Positions 57,382 through 64,000 of a DNA stretch of 64,000 nucleotides are shown here, one piece after another (positions within the stretch are counted from its first letter, which is position 1; every line of letters starts with the position of its first letter). The position numbers were made by a program, and so were the translations under genes. The DNA comes from Candidatus Omnitrophota bacterium (GTDB taxonomy: Bacteria > Omnitrophota > Gorgyraeia > 2-01-FULL-45-10): assembly GCA_041650805.1 (NCBI GenBank), contig JBAZKM010000001.1:62001-126000 (forward strand). The letters run 5' to 3'. Under the pieces are notes generated by a model. It was not told where the DNA came from. It saw only the letters and a program-made list of their open reading frames with translations, and did no database searches.

Positions 57382-58986
57382 ATGCCAAAGTACATATTCA
57401 TAACCGGGGGTGTAATATCGAGCCTGGGGAAGGGTATCGCGTCGGCATCTATCGGAAGGATAATGGAGGCGCGCGGCCTCAAGATAACCCTCCTGAAGCT
57501 TGACCCTTACATAAACGTCGACCCGGGAACGATGAACCCTTTCCAGCACGGAGAGGTGTATGTTACCGATGACGGCGCCGAGACGGACCTTGACCTGGGA
57601 CACTACGAACGATTCACCAATGCGAAACTGACCAAATTCAATAACGCCACCACCGGTCAGGTCTATAACACGGTCATCTCGCGTGAACGGCACGGCGATT
57701 ACCTGGGCAAGACGATCCAGGTGATCCCGCACATCACGGATGAGATAAAGAGACGGATAAAGAAAGTGGCCGAGGTCTCGGATGCGGATATAATACTCGT
57801 GGAGATAGGCGGGACCGTCGGCGACATAGAGGGGCTGCCCTTCCTTGAAGCGGCGCGCCAGTTCCGGCTGGAGGCCGGATATAACAATACCCTTTACGTA
57901 CACGCCACGCTCATCCCGTATATGCGCGCGGCGGGGGAGATCAAGACGAAGCCGACGCAGCACAGCGTCGGCAAGCTGCGTGAGATAGGTATCCAGCCGG
58001 ACATCCTGATATGCCGCACGGAGAAGCCCCTGGCCCCGGACGTGAAAGAGAAGATATCCCTTTTTTGCAACGTCCATAAAGAGGCGGTCATCGAGGGACG
58101 GGACGCCGACTGCATATACGAGATCCCGCTCTTATTCAAAGAACAGAAGCTGGACCACATCATCCTTGACCACTTCGGCTTGCGGTCCAGGTCGACAGAC
58201 CTGAAACGCTGGAAGAGAGAGGTCGTCGACAGGGCGCTCCATCCCGCGCATAAAGTCACCATAGCGCTGATAGGGAAGTATATAGCGCTGCAGGATGCCT
58301 ATAAATCTATCTACGAGTCGCTTGCCCACGCGGGCATACATAACGATACCAGGGTCGAGATCAGGAAAGTGGACTCGGAAGAGATAGAGAAGGTGGGGGC
58401 GGAAAAGCTCCTGAAAGGCGTCTCCGGCATACTGGTGCCGGGCGGCTTCGGCTACCGCGGCATCGAAGGGAAGATAGGGACGATAGAGTTTGCCAGGAAG
58501 AACTATATACCGTTCCTGGGGCTCTGCCTGGGCATGCAATGCGCGGTAATAGAATTTTCCAGGAATGTGTGCGGCCTGAAAGACGCCAACTCCACGGAAT
58601 TTAAGCCATCCGCGCGGCAGCCTGTGATAAGCCTCCTCGAAGAACAGCAAAAGATAAAAGAGATGGGCGGATCGATGCGGCTGGGGGCATACCCGTGCCG
58701 GATAAAGAAGGGAACGCACGCCTTTAAAGTGTACGGCAGAGGGCTGATCTCCGAAAGGCACCGGCACAGATACGAGTTCAATAACGCGTACCGGTCCCTG
58801 CTGGAGAAGAAGGGTATGGTATTTTCCGGTACGTACCCCGAAAAGGACCTCGTAGAGATAGTGGAATTGAAAGATCATCCTTACTTCATCGCCGTTCAAT
58901 ACCACCCGGAGTTCAAATCAAAACCGGATAAGCCGCACCCGCTCTTCAGGGATTTCATAAAAGCGGCGTTGAAAGTTAAAAAATAG
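57382..58986 (+). CDS. pyrG: CTP synthase
   Basis: PyrG aminates UTP to CTP using glutamine and ATP. The 534-residue protein has the amidoligase domain (KYIFITGGVISSLGKGIASA, PYINVDPGTMNPFQHGEVYV) and the C-terminal class I GATase (Cys in IPFLGLCLGMQCAVIEF, HPEFKSKP with the catalytic His-Glu). Length is typical. The ATG at 57382 follows GGGGATAGGAAG; the frame open from 57286 covers the leader only. It heads a unit with carA and carB. Confidence 0.97.
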   Translation: MPKYIFITGGVISSLGKGIASASIGRIMEARGLKITLLKLDPYINVDPGTMNPFQHGEVYVTDDGAETDLDLGHYERFTNAKLTKFNNATTGQVYNTVISRERHGDYLGKTIQVIPHITDEIKRRIKKVAEVSDADIILVEIGGTVGDIEGLPFLEAARQFRLEAGYNNTLYVHATLIPYMRAAGEIKTKPTQHSVGKLREIGIQPDILICRTEKPLAPDVKEKISLFCNVHKEAVIEGRDADCIYEIPLLFKEQKLDHIILDHFGLRSRSTDLKRWKREVVDRALHPAHKVTIALIGKYIALQDAYKSIYESLAHAGIHNDTRVEIRKVDSEEIEKVGAEKLLKGVSGILVPGGFGYRGIEGKIGTIEFARKNYIPFLGLCLGMQCAVIEFSRNVCGLKDANSTEFKPSARQPVISLLEEQQKIKEMGGSMRLGAYPCRIKKGTHAFKVYGRGLISERHRHRYEFNNAYRSLLEKKGMVFSGTYPEKDLVEIVELKDHPYFIAVQYHPEFKSKPDKPHPLFRDFIKAALKVKK

Positions 58987-59002
58987 CTGCTGAAAGCTGA
59001 TA

Positions 59003-60082
59003 ATGAAAGCGATCCTCGCATTAGAAGACGGGAAGATATACAGGGGCAGATCATTCGGCGCATCCGGAGAAAGCTACGGAGAGGTCGTCTTCAACACGAG
59101 CATGGCCGGATACCAGGAGATAATAACGGACCCGTCCTATAAGGGTCAGATCGTCGTCATGACATATCCCCTGATCGGGAATTACGGCGTGAACGAAGAT
59201 GACGCGGAGTCCCGCAGGCCCTTCGTAGAAGGTTTTGTGGTCAAAGAGTACAGCAAGATCGCCTCTAACTTCCAGAGCATGGGCACGCTCGGAGATTACC
59301 TGGCCGCGAACAATATACCCGGCATCGAAGGTATCGACACGCGTGACCTGACTCTCCATATAAGGCAGGCGGGTGAGCTGAAGGCGGTCCTTTCCACCGT
59401 CGACCTCGACGAAGCCGGCCTCGTAAAGAAGGCCCGGGATTCGAAAGGGCTTATGGGGAGAGACCTGGTCAAAGAGGTCGTGCCGGACAAAGGATACGAA
59501 TGGAACAAAACCGGCAAGTACAAGGTCGTGGTCCTCGATTGCGGGGTCAAATTGAACATCCTCAGGCAGCTTGCCAAAAATGGCTGTCGTGTATCTGTGG
59601 TACCGGCAACGGTCCCGGCCGCGGATATCCTGGAGATGAGACCGGACGGCGTGCTCCTTTCGAACGGCCCCGGAGATCCGGCCGCTCTCCCGTACGTGGT
59701 GAAGACAGCGCAGGAGCTAATAGGTAAGGTACCCATATTCGGTATCTGCCTGGGCCATCAGGTGCTCGGGCAGGCGTTCGGCGGGAAGACATATAAGCTT
59801 AAATTCGGCCACCACGGAGGCAATCACCCGGTCAAGGACGTGAAGACCGCAAAGGTCGCCATCACTGTCCAGAACCACGGTTTTTGCGTCGATATGGATA
59901 CGCTCAATAGAAGGGAACTGGAACTGACGCATCTGAACCTTAACGACCAGACACTGGAGGGCATGAGGCACAGGAAGCTGCCCATCTTTTCGGTACAGTT
60001 CCATCCCGAAGCTTCGCCGGGGCCGCGCGACGCGGAGTATCTCTTCGGGAAATTTACGGAGATGATGAAACGGTATGCCTAA
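59003..60082 (+). CDS. carA: carbamoyl-phosphate synthase small subunit
   Basis: CarA hydrolyses glutamine and channels ammonia to CarB for pyrimidine and arginine synthesis. The 359-residue protein has the N-terminal CPSase small-chain domain (FGASGESYGEVVFNTSMAGY, PGIEGIDTRDLTLHIR) and the GATase domain with Cys in PIFGICLGHQVLGQAFGG and His-Glu in FSVQFHPEASPGP. There is no strong ribosome-binding site; it lies 16 bases after pyrG and overlaps carB by 8. Confidence 0.97.
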   Translation: MKAILALEDGKIYRGRSFGASGESYGEVVFNTSMAGYQEIITDPSYKGQIVVMTYPLIGNYGVNEDDAESRRPFVEGFVVKEYSKIASNFQSMGTLGDYLAANNIPGIEGIDTRDLTLHIRQAGELKAVLSTVDLDEAGLVKKARDSKGLMGRDLVKEVVPDKGYEWNKTGKYKVVVLDCGVKLNILRQLAKNGCRVSVVPATVPAADILEMRPDGVLLSNGPGDPAALPYVVKTAQELIGKVPIFGICLGHQVLGQAFGGKTYKLKFGHHGGNHPVKDVKTAKVAITVQNHGFCVDMDTLNRRELELTHLNLNDQTLEGMRHRKLPIFSVQFHPEASPGPRDAEYLFGKFTEMMKRYA

Positions 60083-61730
60083 ACGCAAAGACATTAAGAA
60101 GATACTCATCATCGGCTCCGGACCTATAACCATAGGCCAGGCGTGCGAGTTCGACTACTCCGGCTCCCAGGCATGCAAGGTCCTGAGACAGGAAGGATAT
60201 AAGGTCGTGCTGGTAAATTCTAACCCGGCGACCATCATGACGGACCCGGAGATGGCAGACAGGACATACATCGAGCCGATAACCGTAGAGGTCATAGAGA
60301 AGATCATAGCCAGGGAGAGGCCGGAAGCACTCCTGCCCACGCTGGGAGGGCAGACCGCGCTCAACACAGCCGTGGGGCTGGCAGAGGCCGGCGTCCTTAA
60401 AAGATATAAAGTCGAGACGATCGGCGCCAATATCAGGTCCATAAAGAAGGCGGAAGACAGGCGTCTCTTCAAAGAGGCGATGCAGAAGATAGGGCTGGAC
60501 CTTCCGAAGAGCGACAAGGCATACGATATAGACGAGGCGCTCGATGCGGCAGATAAGATAGGCTTCCCCATAATCATACGGCCGAGTTTTACGCTGGGGG
60601 GCACGGGAGGAAGCGTCGCCTACAACAGGGAGGAATTTAAGGAGCTTGCTAAAATAGGCCTCGAGTCGAGCATGATAAGCGAGGTATTGATCGAGGAGTC
60701 GGTCATAGGATGGAAGGAATTCGAGCTCGAGGTCATGCGGGACATAAATGATAACGTCGTCATAATATGCTCCATAGAAAATCTCGACCCGATGGGTGTC
60801 CACACCGGTGACAGCATAACCGTCGCGCCCCAGCAGACACTGACGGACCGCGAATACCAGAGTATGAGGGACGCGGCCATCGCCTGCATCAGGGAGATAG
60901 GCGTAGAGACGGGCGGGTCGAATATCCAGTTCGCGGTCCATCCTGAGACGGGCCGCATGGTCGTAATAGAGATGAACCCGAGGGTGTCGAGGAGTTCGGC
61001 CTTGGCCTCCAAGGCGACGGGATTCCCCATAGCGAAGATCGCCGCAAAACTTGCGGTGGGTTATACCCTGGACGAGATACCGAACGACATAACGAAAGAG
61101 ACGCCCGCCTGTTTCGAGCCGGCCATAGATTACTGCGTCGTCAAGATACCACGTTTCACGTTCGAAAAATTCCCGGCGGCGGACCCGACGCTCACGGTAT
61201 CGATGAAATCGGTGGGTGAGGCGATGGCGATAGGGAGGACCTTCAAGGAGGCCCTGCAGAAAGGGCTCCGTTCCCTCGAGATAAAGAAGTCGGGGCTCGA
61301 GAGCATCCTCTTCAGGGAGACGAGAGACCCGGACAGCGCAGCGATCGACGCTATTTATGAAAAGCTCCGGAAGCCGAATGCCGAACGCATATTCTATATC
61401 GGCGACGCCTTCCGCGCGGGTATATCCGTAGACCAGATCTACGAACTTACAAAGATAGACAGGTGGTTCCTTAACAATATAAAGGAGATCGTGGATTTCG
61501 AGAAAGGGCTCATAGAAAAGAAGGGCTCGATATCGGTCAAACTGCTGTCCGAGGCCAAACAGTTCGGTTTCAGCGATCGCCAGCTCTCGGTGCTTCTGGG
61601 TGTCGCCGAAGAGGAGATATACCGTCTTCGTAAATCGCACAATATAGCTCCCGATTTTAAACTCGTAGATACATGCGCCGCCGAGTTCACGGCGCACACG
61701 CCGTATTATTACTCTACTTACGACGTTTAG
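60075..61730 (+). CDS. carB: carbamoyl-phosphate synthase large subunit, N-terminal half only (split CarB)
   Basis: The 551-residue protein covers the carboxyphosphate ATP-grasp domain (IGSGPITIGQACEFDYSG, PSFTLGGTGGSVAYN, EMNPRVSRSSALASKATG) and the oligomerisation domain, ending FTAHTPYYYSTYDV. A complete CarB has about 1070 residues with a second ATP-grasp domain that phosphorylates carbamate and an allosteric domain; neither is here. The stop falls exactly at the domain border and is followed by a terminator, then unrelated genes. A split CarB is known from Aquifex and Methanocaldococcus. The other half should be encoded elsewhere. Confidence 0.93.
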   Translation: MPKRKDIKKILIIGSGPITIGQACEFDYSGSQACKVLRQEGYKVVLVNSNPATIMTDPEMADRTYIEPITVEVIEKIIARERPEALLPTLGGQTALNTAVGLAEAGVLKRYKVETIGANIRSIKKAEDRRLFKEAMQKIGLDLPKSDKAYDIDEALDAADKIGFPIIIRPSFTLGGTGGSVAYNREEFKELAKIGLESSMISEVLIEESVIGWKEFELEVMRDINDNVVIICSIENLDPMGVHTGDSITVAPQQTLTDREYQSMRDAAIACIREIGVETGGSNIQFAVHPETGRMVVIEMNPRVSRSSALASKATGFPIAKIAAKLAVGYTLDEIPNDITKETPACFEPAIDYCVVKIPRFTFEKFPAADPTLTVSMKSVGEAMAIGRTFKEALQKGLRSLEIKKSGLESILFRETRDPDSAAIDAIYEKLRKPNAERIFYIGDAFRAGISVDQIYELTKIDRWFLNNIKEIVDFEKGLIEKKGSISVKLLSEAKQFGFSDRQLSVLLGVAEEEIYRLRKSHNIAPDFKLVDTCAAEFTAHTPYYYSTYDV

Positions 61731-61753
61731 GAAAGTTGCGCCAAACGTCTTTT
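61722..61753 (+). terminator. terminator overlapping the carB stop
   Basis: GACGTTT (61722-61728) pairs with AAACGTC (61743-61749), 7 bp, then TTTT. The T run is short, so termination may be partial. Confidence 0.6.
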
Positions 61754-61764
61754 CCTGATACAAT
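61736..61764 (+). promoter_or_regulatory. promoter of the YjbQ-family gene, probably leaderless
   Basis: TTGCGC (61736-61741), 17-base spacer, TGA, TACAAT (61759-61764). The start predicted 7 bases on coincides with the ATG at 61771. The -35 lies within the carB terminator hairpin. Confidence 0.65.
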
Positions 61765-61770
61765 ACCCAT

Positions 61771-62187
61771 ATGAAAGCGCACACAAAATATCTGTGGCTA
61801 AATACCGAAGAGCGCCAGGCCTTCGTGAACATCACATCCGAGGTGGAGGCGGCAGTAAGAGAATCGAAGGTGCGCGAGGGTATATGCCTGGTGAACGCCA
61901 TGCACATAACGAGCTCCGTATTCATAAACGATAATGAAGACGGCCTGCACAGGGATTTCGCCAGGTGGCTCGAGAAACTCGCGCCTTACGGGCGCCATAG
62001 CTACGATCACAACCTTACCGGAGAGGACAATGCCGACGCGCACCTGAAACGGACGATCATGGGCAGGGAAGCGGTGGTCGCCGTCACCAACGGAAAACTG
62101 GACTTCGGCCCCTGGGAACAGATCTTCTACGGAGAGTTCGACGGCCAGAGGCGGAAGCGAGTACTTATAAAAGTGATAGGCGAGTAG
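61771..62187 (+). CDS. YjbQ family protein (UPF0047)
   Basis: The 138-residue protein matches YjbQ: AFVNITSEVEAAVRESKVRE, CLVNAMHITSSVFINDNEDG, HNLTGEDNADAHLKRTIMGR and the C-terminal WEQIFYGEFDGQRRKRVLIK. These proteins show weak thiamine phosphate synthase activity in some species; the true role is unsettled. No Shine-Dalgarno is present; the promoter suggests a leaderless message. Confidence 0.92.
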   Translation: MKAHTKYLWLNTEERQAFVNITSEVEAAVRESKVREGICLVNAMHITSSVFINDNEDGLHRDFARWLEKLAPYGRHSYDHNLTGEDNADAHLKRTIMGREAVVAVTNGKLDFGPWEQIFYGEFDGQRRKRVLIKVIGE

Positions 62188-62207
62188 GGTATAGGGTATA
62201 GAATATA

Positions 62208-62666
62208 ATGAGCTACTTCCTGGCCAAATGGGTCATTAATATATTATCCCTTTTTGTGGTAGCGCATGTCGTCGCCGGCATAAGCACTGACGGATGGCAG
62301 GCGACCATCGTAGCCGCGCTCGTCCTGGGCGCCCTGAACGCGTTCCTCAGGCCTATACTTATAGGCCTGACGCTTCCGATCAATATATTATCGCTGGGGT
62401 CTTTCACTCTCATCATAAACGGTTTTCTCTTCTACCTCACTTCGCGTTTCGTCCCGGGATTTGCCGTCGCAAGCTTCGGCCACGCCTTTCTGGCGGCTAT
62501 CCTATTCAGCATCATAAGCTTCATACTGAATATCGCGCTCGGGCCGGCGTTCACCGTAAGGATGAGCTACCCCGGCCGCAGATCCGGGCCCCGGGAGCGG
62601 GAGGGCGGGGATGACGGCGTGATCGACGTGGAGGCGAAGGTTGAAGAAGAGGGCCCTGACAAATAA
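62208..62666 (+). CDS. small four-helix membrane protein of the phage-holin superfamily IV type
   Basis: The 152-residue protein has four hydrophobic helices: KWVINILSLFVVAHVVAGIS, ATIVAALVLGALNAFLRPIL, LGSFTLIINGFLFYLTSRFV and HAFLAAILFSIISFILNIAL. A charged tail follows. LGALNAFLRPIL and PINILSLGSFTLIINGF match PF04020-type proteins, widespread cytoplasmic-membrane proteins of unknown role despite the holin name. The next gene starts within its 3' end. Confidence 0.88.
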   Translation: MSYFLAKWVINILSLFVVAHVVAGISTDGWQATIVAALVLGALNAFLRPILIGLTLPINILSLGSFTLIINGFLFYLTSRFVPGFAVASFGHAFLAAILFSIISFILNIALGPAFTVRMSYPGRRSGPREREGGDDGVIDVEAKVEEEGPDK

Positions 62667-64000
62667 TATAAAGACCGGATATCTGGTCTTTTTTTTGGCT
62701 CTGGTCATAGCAACGTGGTCTCAGTACCACAGCTTTACCAATAAATATCTTCTGGCATACGACTTTCATCGCCATTCGTTCTGGATGCAGCAACTTCGCG
62801 ACCCGTCATTATTCAGAGGCGACCCCTTAACAGATTATTCAAAACACCACGAACCGCCGGGTTTCATCGCCCTCTATTATTTTTTATCCTTTTTTACAGA
62901 CCCGCTCCTTGCATCCAAGATCATCCCGCTTTTTCTCTTCGCCCTGTCCGCATTATATCTTTTCAAGCTCGTCCTTCTTATCGCCGATACGCGAACAGCG
63001 TTCTTGGCAGGCACGCTCTTCATCGTATCGTCGTTCTATTTTGAACAGATGGTCGGCGGCTTGCCGCGGGCTTTCGCAACACCTCTGATGATACTTTTCA
63101 TTTACTATCTCATGCGCGGGAAATACGCAAGATCGTCTTCTATCCTGGTGGCTCAGGCACTATTCTATCCCGTTATATTCTTTGAATCTCTGCTGACATA
63201 TCTGCTTGTGATGATCGATAAGGCGCGTAAAAAGGACCTGCCGGACGCATTTACCCGCCACAGAAAGATATTTCTTGCTGCAATAGCGATATCGCTTTTT
63301 ATCCTGTCAATGAAATACGTTTTTACCGACCCTGCCGTAGGAACACTGGTCATGCGCGCTCAGATAGCCACCGATCGCGATCTGACGATACCGGCACGCT
63401 ATCTTTCACCTCCGAAATGGTCCGATCTCACCGGCCTGCTGGTCTCATATATCGACTGCAGCAGCGTCTTCCTCCATAAGATATGCGGCCTCCTTGCATC
63501 CGCCGGATGGGGAAACGGGATCATGCTCATAACTCTCTTTTCCGCAGGTCTCCTGTTATCACTATTAGCCAGGTCGCATTCCCGGAAAGCGCTGCTGCCG
63601 CATGAGATAATTTTCCTTTTATCCGCCGGCTTTATCATGTTCTACGTAGCGGATGCGCTTCTATTTGTGCTCTATCTGCCTACGCGGCAGCTTCATTACA
63701 TACTGCCCATGACGATACTGATCCTATCCGCGGTTGTCGTCGGCCGGATGGTGATCTCCGTAAATAACCCGCGGCTGCGGAATACCATATACGGCCTGAT
63801 CATACTCCTTGCGTTTTCGAATCGAGGCATCCACCGCAACATAGGCCTCCTGGACTATTCCGCTTATCACGGCTTATACAGCTATATAGGCTCCTTGCCT
63901 GAAGACGCCCTGATCGCCGCTCCACCCGATATAGCCGACGGCATACCGACATTCTCTTTCAGAAAGGTCTTTCTGACCCGGGCCTCCGCCGATACGATCT
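62641..64000 (+). CDS. polytopic membrane protein, possibly GT-C glycosyltransferase-like (3' truncated by the window)
   Basis: A frame of 453 codons is open from TTG 62641 to the end of the window. The TTG follows GGAGG (62630-62634) by six bases and gives MKKRALTNNIKTGYLVFFLA. There is a first transmembrane helix, then a loop with FHRHSFWMQQLRDPSLFRGD (62770 region), then seven or more helices. A first helix followed by an acidic RDP...DPL loop is the layout of GT-C type membrane glycosyltransferases and related uncharacterised proteins. No family is assigned. It overlaps the preceding gene by 26 bases. Confidence 0.65.
   Translation, partial: MKKRALTNNIKTGYLVFFLALVIATWSQYHSFTNKYLLAYDFHRHSFWMQQLRDPSLFRGDPLTDYSKHHEPPGFIALYYFLSFFTDPLLASKIIPLFLFALSALYLFKLVLLIADTRTAFLAGTLFIVSSFYFEQMVGGLPRAFATPLMILFIYYLMRGKYARSSSILVAQALFYPVIFFESLLTYLLVMIDKARKKDLPDAFTRHRKIFLAAIAISLFILSMKYVFTDPAVGTLVMRAQIATDRDLTIPARYLSPPKWSDLTGLLVSYIDCSSVFLHKICGLLASAGWGNGIMLITLFSAGLLLSLLARSHSRKALLPHEIIFLLSAGFIMFYVADALLFVLYLPTRQLHYILPMTILILSAVVVGRMVISVNNPRLRNTIYGLIILLAFSNRGIHRNIGLLDYSAYHGLYSYIGSLPEDALIAAPPDIADGIPTFSFRKVFLTRASADTI
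62670..62696 (+). terminator. terminator-like hairpin at the start of the last gene
   Basis: AAAGACC (62670-62676) pairs with GGTCTTT (62685-62691) around an 8-base loop, followed by T to 62696. It lies 4 bases after the stop of the small membrane protein but inside the predicted start of the next ORF, so either it is an overlapping terminator or that gene starts further on. Confidence 0.6.

Noticed and set aside
60054..61925. A 623-codon open frame on the minus strand opposite carB
   Set aside because: It mirrors the codon use of carB, has no family resemblance, and carB on the plus strand is certain. The many other long minus-strand frames opposite gltB, pyrG and the helicase are rejected for the same reason.
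61731..62640. Frameshifted second half of carB downstream
   Set aside because: The following sequence encodes a YjbQ-family protein and a small membrane protein in full; nothing resembles the carbamate-kinase half.
1..64000. tRNA, rRNA, insertion sequences or prophage genes
   Set aside because: No transposase, integrase or structural RNA gene was recognised; the protein called holin-like is a common chromosomal membrane protein.

Overview
The window looks like one contiguous piece of chromosome from a diderm, anaerobic bacterium of the PVC/Omnitrophota neighbourhood. Diderm: an outer-membrane porin with a coiled-coil N-terminus, a BamE-like lipoprotein, an entericidin-like lipoprotein and a GspA/GspB pair. 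Anaerobic: a multi-subunit [NiFe] energy-converting hydrogenase and several radical SAM proteins. PVC-like: a small basic protein (10100) of the Chlamydiae/Verrucomicrobia/Planctomycetes type, two proteins of the exosortase-associated TIGR04073 type, a DUF4416 protein and many stand-alone PilZ domains. The phylum is an inference from gene content; there is no rRNA or tRNA gene here.

Layout. 1-5.6 kb: the end of a dGTPase-like gene, two copies of an AT-rich intergenic repeat, a nitroreductase, PspC and cupin proteins, a PD-(D/E)XK-like protein, rsmE and a sensory protein with a degenerate HD-GYP domain. 5.6-12.5 kb: a UvrD-type helicase fused to an Fe-S nuclease, an AsmA-like protein, a SPOR protein, the small basic protein, aroB, an acetyltransferase and a thioesterase. 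12.5-28 kb: an envelope and c-di-GMP region with a GspB/ExeA pair, six PilZ proteins, an intact HD-GYP phosphodiesterase-type protein, two TIGR04073 proteins, a deacetylase, a hydrolase, an M23 peptidase, panD, def and a cold-shock gene. 28-43.6 kb: a nitrogen island with a GAF-ANTAR antiterminator, glutamine-dependent nadE, a sigma-like factor, then porin, glutamine amidotransferase, amt and glnB in one operon, then glnA, a Fis-like protein and gltBD. 43.6-53.5 kb: a 12-gene complex I-like [NiFe] hydrogenase operon. 53.5-64 kb: a HAD phosphatase, two radical SAM proteins, pyrG, carA, the N-terminal half of carB, a YjbQ-family protein, a small membrane protein and a polytopic membrane protein that runs off the window.

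Main discovery candidate. Six transcription units (nadE, the sigma-like gene, the porin-amt-glnB operon, glnA, the hydrogenase operon and pyrG-carAB) each begin with a leader containing an intrinsic terminator placed before the first gene. In five of them (six terminators) a small hairpin with a six-base loop overlaps the 5' arm of the terminator and fits one pattern, RAC-[NNNG(G/A)C]-G, so that hairpin and terminator exclude each other. Several leaders carry a second hexaloop hairpin upstream. The hydrogenase leader has a related but divergent hairpin. This is the architecture expected of ANTAR antiterminator targets, and the only ANTAR gene in the window lies directly upstream of the first leader. 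GlnB lacks the usual uridylylation tyrosine and GlnA has Phe where the adenylylation Tyr would be. Together this suggests that nitrogen control relies on RNA antitermination rather than on the classical covalent cascade. All base pairing was worked out by eye; no folding, covariation or database search was run.

Most sigma-70-type promoters in the window have a 17-base spacer (16 in two), often with an extended -10 TGn. Three of them (in front of 3775, 13868 on the minus strand, and 61771) place the predicted transcription start within a few bases of the start codon, suggesting leaderless mRNAs.
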